This document shows, piece by piece, positions 1 through 5,523 of a stretch of 6,008 nt of DNA (position 1 is the stretch's first letter; each line of letters opens with the position of its first letter). Made by a program: the position numbers and the translations under genes. The DNA comes from Desulfatitalea sp. (GTDB lineage: Bacteria; Desulfobacterota; Desulfobacteria; Desulfobacterales; Desulfosarcinaceae): positions 1-6,008 of the forward strand of contig JABDRH010000656.1 in the NCBI GenBank assembly GCA_013041835.1, given 5' to 3'. The notes beneath the pieces were generated by a model. The model saw only the letters and a list, made by a program, of their open reading frames with translations, was not told the DNA's origin and searched no databases.

Positions 1-1
1 C

Positions 2-127
2 TGGATTTTCCATGAGGCCCGCGAATATAAACGGAACCATGAAGACCTCTACGCCGACGGTGTCGTTCCGCGAACATCCAAGGCTCATCTCCAGTCCAAT
101 CGTGACCATCTGAAAGTAATAAAGTAG
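2..127 (+). CDS. C-terminal end of an unrecognised protein (partial)
   Basis: An open frame runs in from the left edge and stops at TAG 125-127, giving 41 residues. It starts WIFHEAREYK and ends NRDHLKVIK. The peptide is hydrophilic and charged, with many His, Arg, Lys and Asp, and has no membrane segment or motif I can assign. It is called coding because it is open to the edge, its composition is protein-like, and an AT-rich non-coding stretch follows the stop. The frame could still be chance, since it is short. No family or function is proposed. The next gene on this strand starts almost 450 bp later, so the two are probably not co-transcribed. Confidence 0.45.
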   Translation, partial: WIFHEAREYKRNHEDLYADGVVPRTSKAHLQSNRDHLKVIK

Positions 128-239
128 CATTATTCGGTAGATAATATGGCAATATATATTACTTCAACCCTAATTCTGGCGTACCGCAAAAGAGCCGCAC
201 CCATATTTTTTCTATAATTGAGGTCATTTTAAGATGAAA

Positions 240-357
240 GAGGCAAGCAGCAAAGCTGCTTGCCTCCGGGGCATTATTCAATGCCACCCACATCCGGCTA
301 TCCCTGGGCGGGTTGCTCCCCAGCAGAGCCCGCTTGCGTTTGACCGGACATGCAAAC
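240..357. repeat. Row of stem-loops (possible terminator or structured RNA)
   Basis: Four inverted repeats follow each other closely. The first has 12-bp perfect arms at 240-251 and 255-266 (GAGGCAAGCAGC and its complement) around an AAA loop. The second has 6-bp arms, GGCATT 270-275 and AATGCC 280-285. The third has GCGGG 308-312 plus TGCT 314-317, pairing with AGCA 322-325 plus CCCGC 329-333 around a CCCC loop. The fourth has GTTTG 338-342 and CAAAC 353-357. No T-run follows on the plus strand. On the minus strand the first hairpin is followed by a weakly T-rich stretch. It may end transcription of the gene at 2-127, or it may be a structured RNA or repeat. Confidence 0.5.
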
Positions 358-424
358 CTGGTGAATCAGCGCTTTAAGTAAACCATTTGATAAGAAATAA
401 TCCAACATTAATTCAATCCAAGTG

Positions 425-452
425 TTGATATGTGCCGTTTGAGGGGTATATG
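425..452 (+). promoter_or_regulatory. Candidate sigma70 promoter for the MFS gene
   Basis: TTGATA (425-430) matches the -35 consensus at five of six bases. It lies 16 bp from TATATG (447-452), which matches the -10 consensus at four of six. Transcription would start near 460 and give a leader of roughly 115 nt before the ATG at 574. This is inferred from sequence only; AT-rich DNA upstream of genes often gives such matches. Confidence 0.3.
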
Positions 453-479
453 TGTGCTTCCTGGTGTCAAAGGTGGACG

Positions 480-530
480 CCCCAACATTCCAATTTGGGG
501 TGTTTTGTCCATCCGGCGGCGTAAGCCGCC
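480..530 (+). promoter_or_regulatory. Two leader hairpins before the MFS gene
   Basis: CCCCAA 480-485 pairs with TTGGGG 495-500 around a 9-nt loop and is followed by TGTTTTGT. GGCGGC 515-520 pairs with GCCGCC 525-530 around a GTAA tetraloop. The first resembles a weak intrinsic terminator, so an attenuator-like role in the MFS leader is possible. There is no conserved riboswitch core that I can recognise. Confidence 0.3.
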
Positions 531-573
531 CTTGCCTCTTGCACTTTTCCGCCGATTTTCCTATCATGCGCCA

Positions 574-1749
574 ATGAATCTGATTTTGAACGGACGCGGT
601 GTTTTGGCCGCCCAGTACTTTTTGTATTTCGGCGTCATGGGCGTTTACCTGCCTTTTTTTAATTTGTATTGCTACAAACTGGGTTTCAGCGGGTGGCAGA
701 TCGGGGCACTTTCAGCCGCTCGGTCGACGGTCATGATTGTTTGTTCCATTTTCTGGAGTATCTTGGCCGACCGATTCCATGCACGGCGGGGCATTTATAT
801 CGCCTGCAACTTTGCCAGCGCTGCTTTGTGGGCGCTTTTTTTACTCACCGCCGATTTTTCCTGGATGCTGATCATTACCGTGGCTTATGGTATCTTTTTC
901 GCGCCGCTGATCGCTTTCCTGGAAGCCTTTTCCATGGACCTGCTGGCGCGCGACAAGCAGCGTTACGGCCGTATGCGGGTGTGGGGGTCGGCGGCTTTCA
1001 TCGTCGTCGTGTTGGGCCTGGGACGCCTGATCGAAACCTTCGAGGTGCGAATCATTCTCAGTCTCATCCTGGCCGGTTCCTGGCTGCAGGCCGTCGTCTC
1101 CACCGGCTTTCCGAAATCACCGGCGCGCAAACAGCGTACATTCGATGCCCAGTGGCGGCAACTGCTCACCGGTAAAGGGGTCGTCTTCTTGCTGTGCGGC
1201 TTCCTCATGTTGCTGAGCCACGGGGCTTACTACACTTTTTTCTCCATTCACCTGGCCGACCTGGGCTACGGCAGCCTTTTTATCGGTGTCGGTTGGGCGG
1301 CCGCAGTTGGGGCGGAAATTCTGGCCATGCTTTACTCTCCGCGCTTGTTTGCACGCCTGGGCTATGAGAGTGTGCTGATGCTGTCGTTCGCGGTGGCGGT
1401 GCTGCGCTGGTCAGGCCTGTGGCTGTTTGATTCGGCGCCGGCCCTTCTGCTTTTGCAACTGACCCACGCGGTCACCTACGGCATGTTTCACATGGCCAGC
1501 ATCCTTTATGTGGACCGGCTGGCCCCCAAAGGCACCAAGACGCTGGGGCAGGCGGTGAACAACGCCGTCACCTACGGCTTGGGGCTGATGACCGGCTTTT
1601 TCATCAGCGGCATCCTGTACCAGCACATCGGCGCCCACCTGCTGTTCGGGATCAGCGGGGGCATCGCGCTGCTCGGGGGAGGGGTGTTCGGGGGATACAC
1701 TTTTTTGAGCAAGCGCAAGGGGCTTAACACCAACCCCAATGTTGCATAA
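574..1749 (+). CDS. MFS transporter, MFS_1-like / PPP (phenylpropionate permease-type) family
   Basis: This is a 391-residue inner-membrane transporter with about 12 hydrophobic segments, the usual length for the major facilitator superfamily. The N-terminus (QYFLYFGVMGVYLPFF, residues 14-29) followed by a GFSGWQIGAL turn (37-46) is typical of the PPP/LacY-like subgroup. So is YGRMRVWGS at 131-139 after helix 4. ADRFHARR (65-72) is the loop 2-3 motif region. A charged central loop near residues 180-195 separates the two halves. The ATG at 574 was chosen because it starts the family-like N-terminus; the frame is open back to 430, but that extension is basic and read through hairpins. There is no clear Shine-Dalgarno sequence at 574. 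The subgroup is likely a proton symporter for a small organic solute. The substrate cannot be told, and no metabolic gene stands next to it. Confidence 0.85.
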   Translation: MNLILNGRGVLAAQYFLYFGVMGVYLPFFNLYCYKLGFSGWQIGALSAARSTVMIVCSIFWSILADRFHARRGIYIACNFASAALWALFLLTADFSWMLIITVAYGIFFAPLIAFLEAFSMDLLARDKQRYGRMRVWGSAAFIVVVLGLGRLIETFEVRIILSLILAGSWLQAVVSTGFPKSPARKQRTFDAQWRQLLTGKGVVFLLCGFLMLLSHGAYYTFFSIHLADLGYGSLFIGVGWAAAVGAEILAMLYSPRLFARLGYESVLMLSFAVAVLRWSGLWLFDSAPALLLLQLTHAVTYGMFHMASILYVDRLAPKGTKTLGQAVNNAVTYGLGLMTGFFISGILYQHIGAHLLFGISGGIALLGGGVFGGYTFLSKRKGLNTNPNVA

Positions 1750-1883
1750 ATGGGATCTGGTTTCTTCGAAATCGCGATCGGGATCGATTTCATAGACCAC
1801 CGAATCTTCTATATTATTCTCTTTCGATTTCGATTATCCTAATAACCTGCTTTTTTGAAATGTACCCAAATGATCGACTGTCC
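1750..1883. other. Intergenic stretch with repeated ATCGAAATC-type words
   Basis: After the MFS stop, GAAATCG (1768-1774) pairs with CGATTTC (1785-1791), and the word CGATTTC returns at 1825-1831 followed by GATTA. The DNA between is a degenerate, low-complexity GATC/GATTTC stretch. No T-run follows the 7-bp stem directly, so it is not a standard terminator for the MFS gene, although a T6 run sits at 1851-1856 without a stem. No gene is seen here. Confidence 0.4.
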
Positions 1884-1909
1884 AAAAATATGGCCCCATT
1901 GGGGCCATA
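1884..1909 (-). terminator. Rho-independent terminator of the hydrolase gene
   Basis: Perfect 9-bp arms TATGGCCCC (1889-1897) and GGGGCCATA (1901-1909) enclose a 3-nt loop. Read on the minus strand, the stem is followed at once by five T (A-run 1884-1888 on the plus strand). This is the classic intrinsic-terminator layout, about 120 bp past the stop of the hydrolase gene. On the plus strand no T-run follows, so it is a poor terminator for the converging MFS gene. Confidence 0.75.
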
Positions 1910-1973
1910 AATAACGAAGTCCGAAGTTAAAGCCAGAAAGGAAGGCTGCTTCCCAACTGGATATCCCTTTCGG

Positions 1974-2003
1974 TGTTGGGTTTCATTTCATTCAACCCAA
2001 CCT
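1974..2003. repeat. REP-like palindrome (GTTGGGTT...AACCCAAC)
   Basis: GTTGGGTT at 1975-1982 and AACCCAAC at 1994-2001 form a perfect 8-bp stem with an 11-nt loop built from two TTTCA/TTTCATT-like words; CTACGC follows. From memory, very similar GTTGGGTT-loop-AACCCAACCTACG sequences occur as dispersed intergenic repeats in many bacterial genomes. It lies between the hydrolase stop codon and its terminator, so it would be part of the 3' untranslated RNA. Confidence 0.55.
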
Positions 2004-2031
2004 ACGCTTCTGCGCCATACTATCCCGTTCT

Positions 2032-2901
2032 TTATTCACTATCCATTGAAATATATTCATAGTTTGTGAATTGCCACCCTGGATTTTTGATTGTTCCAAG
2101 ATAATTGCCATCTCTTTCCACGTAGTATTTCATCCAGGCGACGATCAGGTCATCGGTCTGACCTGGATTGGTGTTGCGCGCCCAGAAAAGATGACGTTTG
2201 CGTTTTACCAAAGCATAAAGTCGCGGAACGTTTTCAGGTATTCCATCAAAGATGACGCTTGTAATGTCAGGGGTGGAGGTGCCGTCTTTGGCGCCGGTCA
2301 GAATCATGGTGGCTGCGGTAAGATCGATAGCATCTACTTCGGGAGAATAATCCACGTTGTCATAGGGTGCCAGAGCAATTACGGCTTTGACCTGATCTCC
2401 TTGGTCTGATCCTACCTTGAGGGCGGCGCTGCCACCAAGGGAATAGCCTATGAGACCAAAGTCTCCCAGCTTTCCGTACAGCGGACTATCGGGATCGTTC
2501 TCTTCGGCTTGCAGGATTGCCAAACCCGTTTCGTGTGCTGTTTCATAACCGGGGATCGTCGTATTCTCCACTGCATCCACGAGGCAAGCAACCATACCTG
2601 CGGTTGCAATCGCCTCTCCAACCCATTGGACACTTGGCAAGCGGCCCGTTTTGCCGCTGGTCACCGTCGTCGCCCCGACAGAGCCGTCAGGCAAGGATGC
2701 TATGTCACTCGGATAATAAATCAGCGCCCCTTTTCTTTCACTACCGCCACAGACAGTATCGAGGACCTTATAACAACGAATGCCGCCAGCATCAAGATCA
2801 TCCGGACATGCTATTTCGTCGTCTTCCGCAAAAGCATTCGAAACAAACAGGCAACTCACAACAATGATCACGACAAACATCAGCTTGTGCAATAATTTCA
2901 T
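2032..2901 (-). CDS. Secreted alpha/beta hydrolase, PETase/cutinase-like (dienelactone hydrolase superfamily)
   Basis: This is a 289-residue exported serine hydrolase. Residues 1-25 are a Sec signal peptide: a Lys/His n-region, a hydrophobic core and a cleavage site after AFA. The mature protein has the nucleophile elbow GYSLGG (152-157, Ser154), an Asp loop GAKDGT (203-208, Asp206) and a likely catalytic His237 in KRKRH. SPLYGKLGDFGLIGYSLGG (139-157), LAPYDN (177-182) and VAWMKYYVERDGNY (254-267) line up with the same segments of bacterial PET hydrolases/cutinases as I remember them (SPIYGK, APWD, AWMKRFMDNDTRY). Differences are Tyr for His/Trp before the serine, Leu for Met after it, and no Cys near the C-terminus. 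Four mature cysteines (32, 43, 51, 106) could form disulfides. It probably cleaves esters or polyesters outside the cytoplasmic membrane; the substrate is unproven. The gene is monocistronic, with a strong ribosome binding site and its own terminator. Confidence 0.8.
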   Translation of the reverse strand: MKLLHKLMFVVIIVVSCLFVSNAFAEDDEIACPDDLDAGGIRCYKVLDTVCGGSERKGALIYYPSDIASLPDGSVGATTVTSGKTGRLPSVQWVGEAIATAGMVACLVDAVENTTIPGYETAHETGLAILQAEENDPDSPLYGKLGDFGLIGYSLGGSAALKVGSDQGDQVKAVIALAPYDNVDYSPEVDAIDLTAATMILTGAKDGTSTPDITSVIFDGIPENVPRLYALVKRKRHLFWARNTNPGQTDDLIVAWMKYYVERDGNYLGTIKNPGWQFTNYEYISMDSE

Positions 2902-2907
2902 CTTTTG

Positions 2908-2916
2908 TTCCTTTCC
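2908..2916 (-). promoter_or_regulatory. Ribosome binding site of the hydrolase gene
   Basis: On the minus strand GGAAAGGAA precedes the ATG (2901-2899), with AGGA ending 7 nt before it. This fixes the start and hence the signal peptide. Confidence 0.75.
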
Positions 2917-3095
2917 ATAGCACCAACAATTTGAACTCTACCTAAAACCACTCTCCAACCATACCCCCAATACTGCAAACGTCTATTTTCTTTCAACCAT
3001 CTTTTTTAAACAATTGGGGTTTACGCCGACGATATCACCCCCCCTTCGCTTATTTTGATGATACAGCTAAAGAATGACTACCAAGAGGCAACCGC

Positions 3096-3269
3096 ATGAA
3101 AAGTATTTTAAGGATAGTCGCGGCAATTCAGCGCAGCTTGCCGCAAAAGCGCAGTCTTTGCATCGCGCATTCCGGAAACTTCAAGTTTAATATCAGGGGG
3201 GCAAGCGGCAGGGTTGATGGCAAGCCCTGCTTAGAGCAGGCGAAGGCTTCGCTTCAGATTGGGCAGTAA
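3096..3269 (+). CDS. Doubtful small ORF, 57 residues, unknown
   Basis: An ATG with AGAGG seven bases upstream opens a 57-codon frame starting MKSILRIVAAIQR and ending ASLQIGQ, with stop TAA at 3267-3269. The start is basic and mildly hydrophobic (residues 4-11), too short for a membrane helix. The rest has no motif and contains two cysteines. The second half overlaps hairpins at 3208-3252, which argues for chance coding. The only positive evidence is the ribosome-binding-like sequence with good spacing. It could also be a decayed gene end. Confidence 0.2.
   Translation: MKSILRIVAAIQRSLPQKRSLCIAHSGNFKFNIRGASGRVDGKPCLEQAKASLQIGQ
3208..3252. repeat. Overlapping small hairpins
   Basis: GCAGGG (3208-3213) can pair with CCCTGC (3225-3230). 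CCTGCT (3226-3231) can instead pair with AGCAGG (3235-3240) around TAG, so the two stems exclude each other. GCGAAG/CTTCGC follows at 3240-3252. No T-run follows. Alternative stems of this sort can be regulatory, but nothing downstream on the plus strand needs regulation. Confidence 0.35.
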
Positions 3270-3470
3270 ATTCCGGCTTCCTTTAAAAGAACAAAAGCAG
3301 CCATCCTATGCGTTGCCTTTGCCATCATGAAATCGTTTTTGCCAAGGTCAAAGGTCAGCATTTTTTTGAAAGGTGACCGTGTCATATTCACACCGCTTTG
3401 TCAACCCCCCGGCCACGCGGTAAACTGGCAATCGCATGTCGCATTTTTCACCATAAGGGCATTAGGCGCC

Positions 3471-3634
3471 TTAGGGCTCGCGCAAAAAGAACTTCACATT
3501 TTTATGCGCCGATCCATCTCACCCGGCTGCGTTACAAAAATACAGAATATCTCGATATTCTTTAATTTTTGTGCCTTGCCGGGTGAGCGCCTCAACAGCT
3601 AAAAATGTAAATTTATTTTTGCACGAACCCCTAG
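3471..3634. repeat. Large imperfect palindrome, about 164 bp (MITE-like element)
   Basis: Two arms of about 80 bp are complementary around a centre at 3552/3553. Matching blocks are TAGGG (3472-3476 with 3629-3633), GCAAAAA (3482-3488 with 3616-3622), ACATTTTTA, CTCACCCGGC (3519-3526 onward with the GCCGGGTGAG near 3578-3587), ACAAAAAT, and the perfect core AGAATATC-TC-GATATTCT (3544-3561). As RNA it would fold into one long hairpin. It begins at the stop codon of the acyltransferase gene (TAG 3633-3631) and can serve as its transcription end. CGCCTT occurs directly on both sides (3467-3472, 3636-3641), which may be a target-site duplication. The open frame through it (to 3602, plus strand) is not a gene. 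I recall similar repeats in desulfobacterial genomes, but this is unchecked. Confidence 0.75.
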
Positions 3635-4353
3635 TCGCCTTTCGCCGGGAACAGAACATGGCGCAGCCAACCGAGGAAGGTATTTCCTTTCAATACTGCC
3701 TTTTCCCAGGCCATGAATTCGCGTGAGAGGCGTGCGGGATCGGCGAACCAGCGTTCGCGGGTGGTCAGCGGCTCGTCGGGATCGAGGGCCTTGACCACCC
3801 GGGCGGGATTGCCCGCCGCCACGGTGTTGGCCGCAATGTCGGTCACCACCACGGCGCCGGCGCCAATGATGCTGTTTTCACCGATGGTCACCCCCTTGCA
3901 GATGATGGCGCTGTCGCCCACCCAAACGTTATTGCCCAGGTGCACCGGCGCGGGACGGCCCATGGCCAAGCGGTTGTAAAGGCCGTGCCAGTCGTTGTCG
4001 GTGATATAGACGCCGTAGGCCAGCATGCAGTTGTCTTCGATGACGATCTGCCGCGCTGCGCTGATCCTTACGCCGGGGCACACGAGGGTGTAGCTGCCGA
4101 TGCGGATTCGGCCCTGCGTTTCACCACTTGCGGGCCATACACTGATTCGGATCTTGCCGTCCGATGCGGCGATGAAGTGGCTGTAGTCGCCGATTTCGAT
4201 AGGACCGCCAAACAGGCGCACATGCCACGGATTCATAAAGACGTATCCCTTGCCCAGGGATTGCAGTTGGGGCGCGATGAAGTGGCGGGTATACAACTTC
4301 TGGAACTTGAGCCAGCCTTTCTTGGCCGCGTAAGGTCGATAATCTTTGCGCAT
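3631..4353 (-). CDS. Left-handed beta-helix (hexapeptide-repeat) acyltransferase
   Basis: A 240-residue cytoplasmic acyltransferase, most like the maltose/xenobiotic O-acetyltransferase group, which moves an acetyl group from acetyl-CoA to a sugar hydroxyl or similar acceptor. Hexapeptide turns run from about residue 83 (IRIGSYTLVCPGVRI) to 187, with the classic end VHLGNNVWVGDSAII (137-151), VTIGENSIIGAGAVV (155-169) and GNPARVVK (181-188). His123 in TDNDWHG is the expected catalytic base. A basic N-terminal tail and an extra C-terminal helical part (195-240, Trp-rich) lie outside the helix. The ATG at 4353 sits 5 nt after the stop of the upstream toroid gene, so coupling is likely. A TTG at 4380 would add nine residues and overlap that gene. 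No good ribosome binding site supports either start. The stop codon lies in the terminal bases of the large palindrome. The acceptor is unknown. Confidence 0.85.
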   Translation of the reverse strand: MRKDYRPYAAKKGWLKFQKLYTRHFIAPQLQSLGKGYVFMNPWHVRLFGGPIEIGDYSHFIAASDGKIRISVWPASGETQGRIRIGSYTLVCPGVRISAARQIVIEDNCMLAYGVYITDNDWHGLYNRLAMGRPAPVHLGNNVWVGDSAIICKGVTIGENSIIGAGAVVVTDIAANTVAAGNPARVVKALDPDEPLTTRERWFADPARLSREFMAWEKAVLKGNTFLGWLRHVLFPAKGD

Positions 4354-4358
4354 GGCGG

Positions 4359-5399
4359 CTACAGGTCCATATGCCGCCAATGTTCATGCGCAAAGAGCAC
4401 GCCGGACGGTGTCAGATGATAGAGGGCGTCGACGGCCATCATCACCACGGCATTGTTCCAGGTGATTTTCTCTTCGGGCCAGACGACCATGTCCGGGAAG
4501 TTGAATCCGCACCAGTAGGTATGGTCTTCAAAGGTGCGGTCGCAGATCCAGCGAAAGAGAATGCGGGCCTTCTGATGGTCGCCCATGGCCGCCAAAGCCA
4601 GGATGAGTTCACAGGTTTCAGCCACGGTCACCCAGGGCTGATCGGAGACGCACCGGACCCCCAGGTCGCGCACCACGAATTTTTTCCAGTACCGATCCAT
4701 GCGCTGCCGGGCGGCTTCACCGGTCAGGACGCCTCCGAGCACCGGATAGAACCAGTCCATGGAAAAGCGCGATTTGGTGGTGTTGAATCGATGGGGCCGG
4801 TGGATCAGGCTTTCTTTTAAGTCGCACAGGCGGCGACGCCACGATGCCCGCTCAAGGCCCAACAAGCGGGCCAGGGCCAGGGCACAGCGCAGGCTGAAGT
4901 GAATCGAACTGCAGCCGGTGACCAGGGCCATGCGGTCGAGTTTCTCTTCGGGGCTGATGGCCCAGTAGATTTCACCCGTGGCGGCCTGGCACCTGAAAAC
5001 AAAGGCCATGGCCCGCTCCACGGTGGGCCACAGGCCGGCCACGAAATCGAGGTCGCCGGTGGCCAGCCAGAAGTGGTACAGTCCCGCGGCAAGGTAGGCG
5101 GCATGATGGGTCTCGCGCGTGCGGTCGGTGGCCCGGCCGTCGGTATCGGCCGCATACCAGCTTCCGTCGGGCAATTGGCTGCCGCGCAACCACTCGTAAG
5201 CCCGGCGCGCCGGCTCAAAAGCCCCCCCGATGGTCAGCCCCATGGCCGACTCCACATGGTCCCAGGGATCGGCTTTGTGCCCCGGCCACCAGGCAATGGC
5301 ACCATCCGGCCGCTGGGCCTCCAGAATCAGGTCCAGCAATGCGGTTAAATCAACGGCGACATCCTGTCTTTGGGCGGCGGCGGATAAGTGTGGTGTCAA
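4359..5399 (-). CDS. (alpha/alpha)-toroid protein with QW-like repeats (prenyltransferase/cyclase-like or glycosidase-like)
   Basis: A 346-residue soluble protein, rich in Trp and Ala, built from helical pairs. Three segments match the QW-type repeat (aliphatic, x3, Q, x3, G, x, W/I): ILEAQRPDGAI near residue 25-35, WLRGSQLPDGSW at 70-81 and FVFRCQAATGEI at 134-144. This repeat marks the alpha-alpha barrel of terpene cyclases and protein prenyltransferases, but no DxDD motif is present, so cyclase activity is unsupported. Conserved-looking acidic/aromatic patches (DPWDHVES 45-52, AADTDG 83-88, MDWFYPVL 214-221, WNN 314-316) would also suit a six-hairpin glycosidase or lyase. The TTG at 5399 was chosen because AGGAG ends 9 nt upstream. 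The frame is open to a TTG at 5462, which has no ribosome binding site. It is the first gene of an operon with the acyltransferase 5 nt downstream, which hints at glycan or lipid-glycan work. Function unknown. Confidence 0.75.
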   Translation of the reverse strand: MTPHLSAAAQRQDVAVDLTALLDLILEAQRPDGAIAWWPGHKADPWDHVESAMGLTIGGAFEPARRAYEWLRGSQLPDGSWYAADTDGRATDRTRETHHAAYLAAGLYHFWLATGDLDFVAGLWPTVERAMAFVFRCQAATGEIYWAISPEEKLDRMALVTGCSSIHFSLRCALALARLLGLERASWRRRLCDLKESLIHRPHRFNTTKSRFSMDWFYPVLGGVLTGEAARQRMDRYWKKFVVRDLGVRCVSDQPWVTVAETCELILALAAMGDHQKARILFRWICDRTFEDHTYWCGFNFPDMVVWPEEKITWNNAVVMMAVDALYHLTPSGVLFAHEHWRHMDL

Positions 5400-5408
5400 T
5401 GCAACGTG

Positions 5409-5413
5409 CTCCT
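5409..5413 (-). promoter_or_regulatory. Ribosome binding site deciding a TTG start
   Basis: AGGAG on the minus strand lies 9 nt before TTG 5399-5397. It is the only good Shine-Dalgarno match near the 5' end of the toroid gene, and so favours this start over the TTG at 5462. Confidence 0.5.
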
Positions 5414-5523
5414 GGCCTATCCACGAATGGTATCTTGCGGCCTTGATCCGGATGGTAAGCAAGCACTTGTGGATGAGTACCGAATCAATCTAAAAAAAAT
5501 GGGGCCGGATCGAATCGCCACGC

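Larger units (their letters stand above)
128..573. other. Intergenic region upstream of the MFS gene
   Basis: This is a stretch of about 446 bp without a convincing gene. The first 110 bp are AT-rich and contain a perfect TATAAT at 213-218, but no fitting -35 box lies upstream of it. Positions 240-357 hold four neighbouring stem-loops, listed separately. Positions 425-530 hold a candidate promoter and two leader hairpins. A 47-codon ATG frame at 234-377 is mostly the translation of the hairpins and is not called. The MFS frame is open upstream to an ATG at 430, but that extension is Arg/Pro-rich, is read through the hairpins and lies outside the family's usual N-terminus. Confidence 0.6.
2917..3470. 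other. Long intergenic region, mostly empty
   Basis: About 550 bp lie between the hydrolase gene and the large palindrome. The part next to the hydrolase must hold its promoter, but no convincing -35/-10 pair is visible there. It also contains a 57-codon ORF with a ribosome-binding-like AGAGG (3096-3269), small hairpins at 3208-3252, and a 91-codon frame (3327-3602) whose second half is the palindrome in translation. Base composition is mixed, with poly-T/poly-A runs. I see no recognisable gene remnant. Confidence 0.5.

Noticed and set aside
190..218. Promoter with TATAAT at 213-218
   Set aside because: No -35-like sequence at 16-18 bp; the region is simply AT-rich.
234..377. 47-codon ORF starting MKEASSKAA
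   Set aside because: It is the translation of the stem-loop row; no ribosome binding site.
430..573. Upstream extension of the MFS protein to the ATG at 430
   Set aside because: The 48 extra residues are basic and Pro/Arg-rich, are read through two hairpins, and precede the point where family-like sequence begins.
669..1208. Long alternative frames on both strands inside the MFS gene
   Set aside because: Shadow frames; the MFS frame has the membrane-protein composition and family motifs.
2851..2853. Lipoprotein cysteine (VVSC, Cys17) in the hydrolase signal peptide
   Set aside because: The hydrophobic core continues past the Cys and a good AFA signal peptidase I site follows, so a soluble exported protein is more likely.
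2071..2895. Plus-strand frames opposite the hydrolase gene
   Set aside because: Antisense shadows; Cys/Arg/His-rich nonsense with no ribosome binding sites.
3208..3252. Integron attC site
   Set aside because: Hairpins lack the paired GTTRRRY/RYYYAAC boxes and no integrase or gene cassette is nearby.
3327..3602. 91-codon plus-strand ORF
   Set aside because: Its second half is one arm and the core of the large palindrome in translation; no ribosome binding site and no protein-like pattern.
3713..5348. Long plus- and minus-strand frames over the acyltransferase and toroid genes
   Set aside because: GC-rich genes give long shadow frames; the called frames carry the motifs.
4359..5399. Functional squalene-hopene or other class II terpene cyclase
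   Set aside because: QW-like repeats are present, but no DxDD motif is found and the protein is only about half the length of such cyclases.
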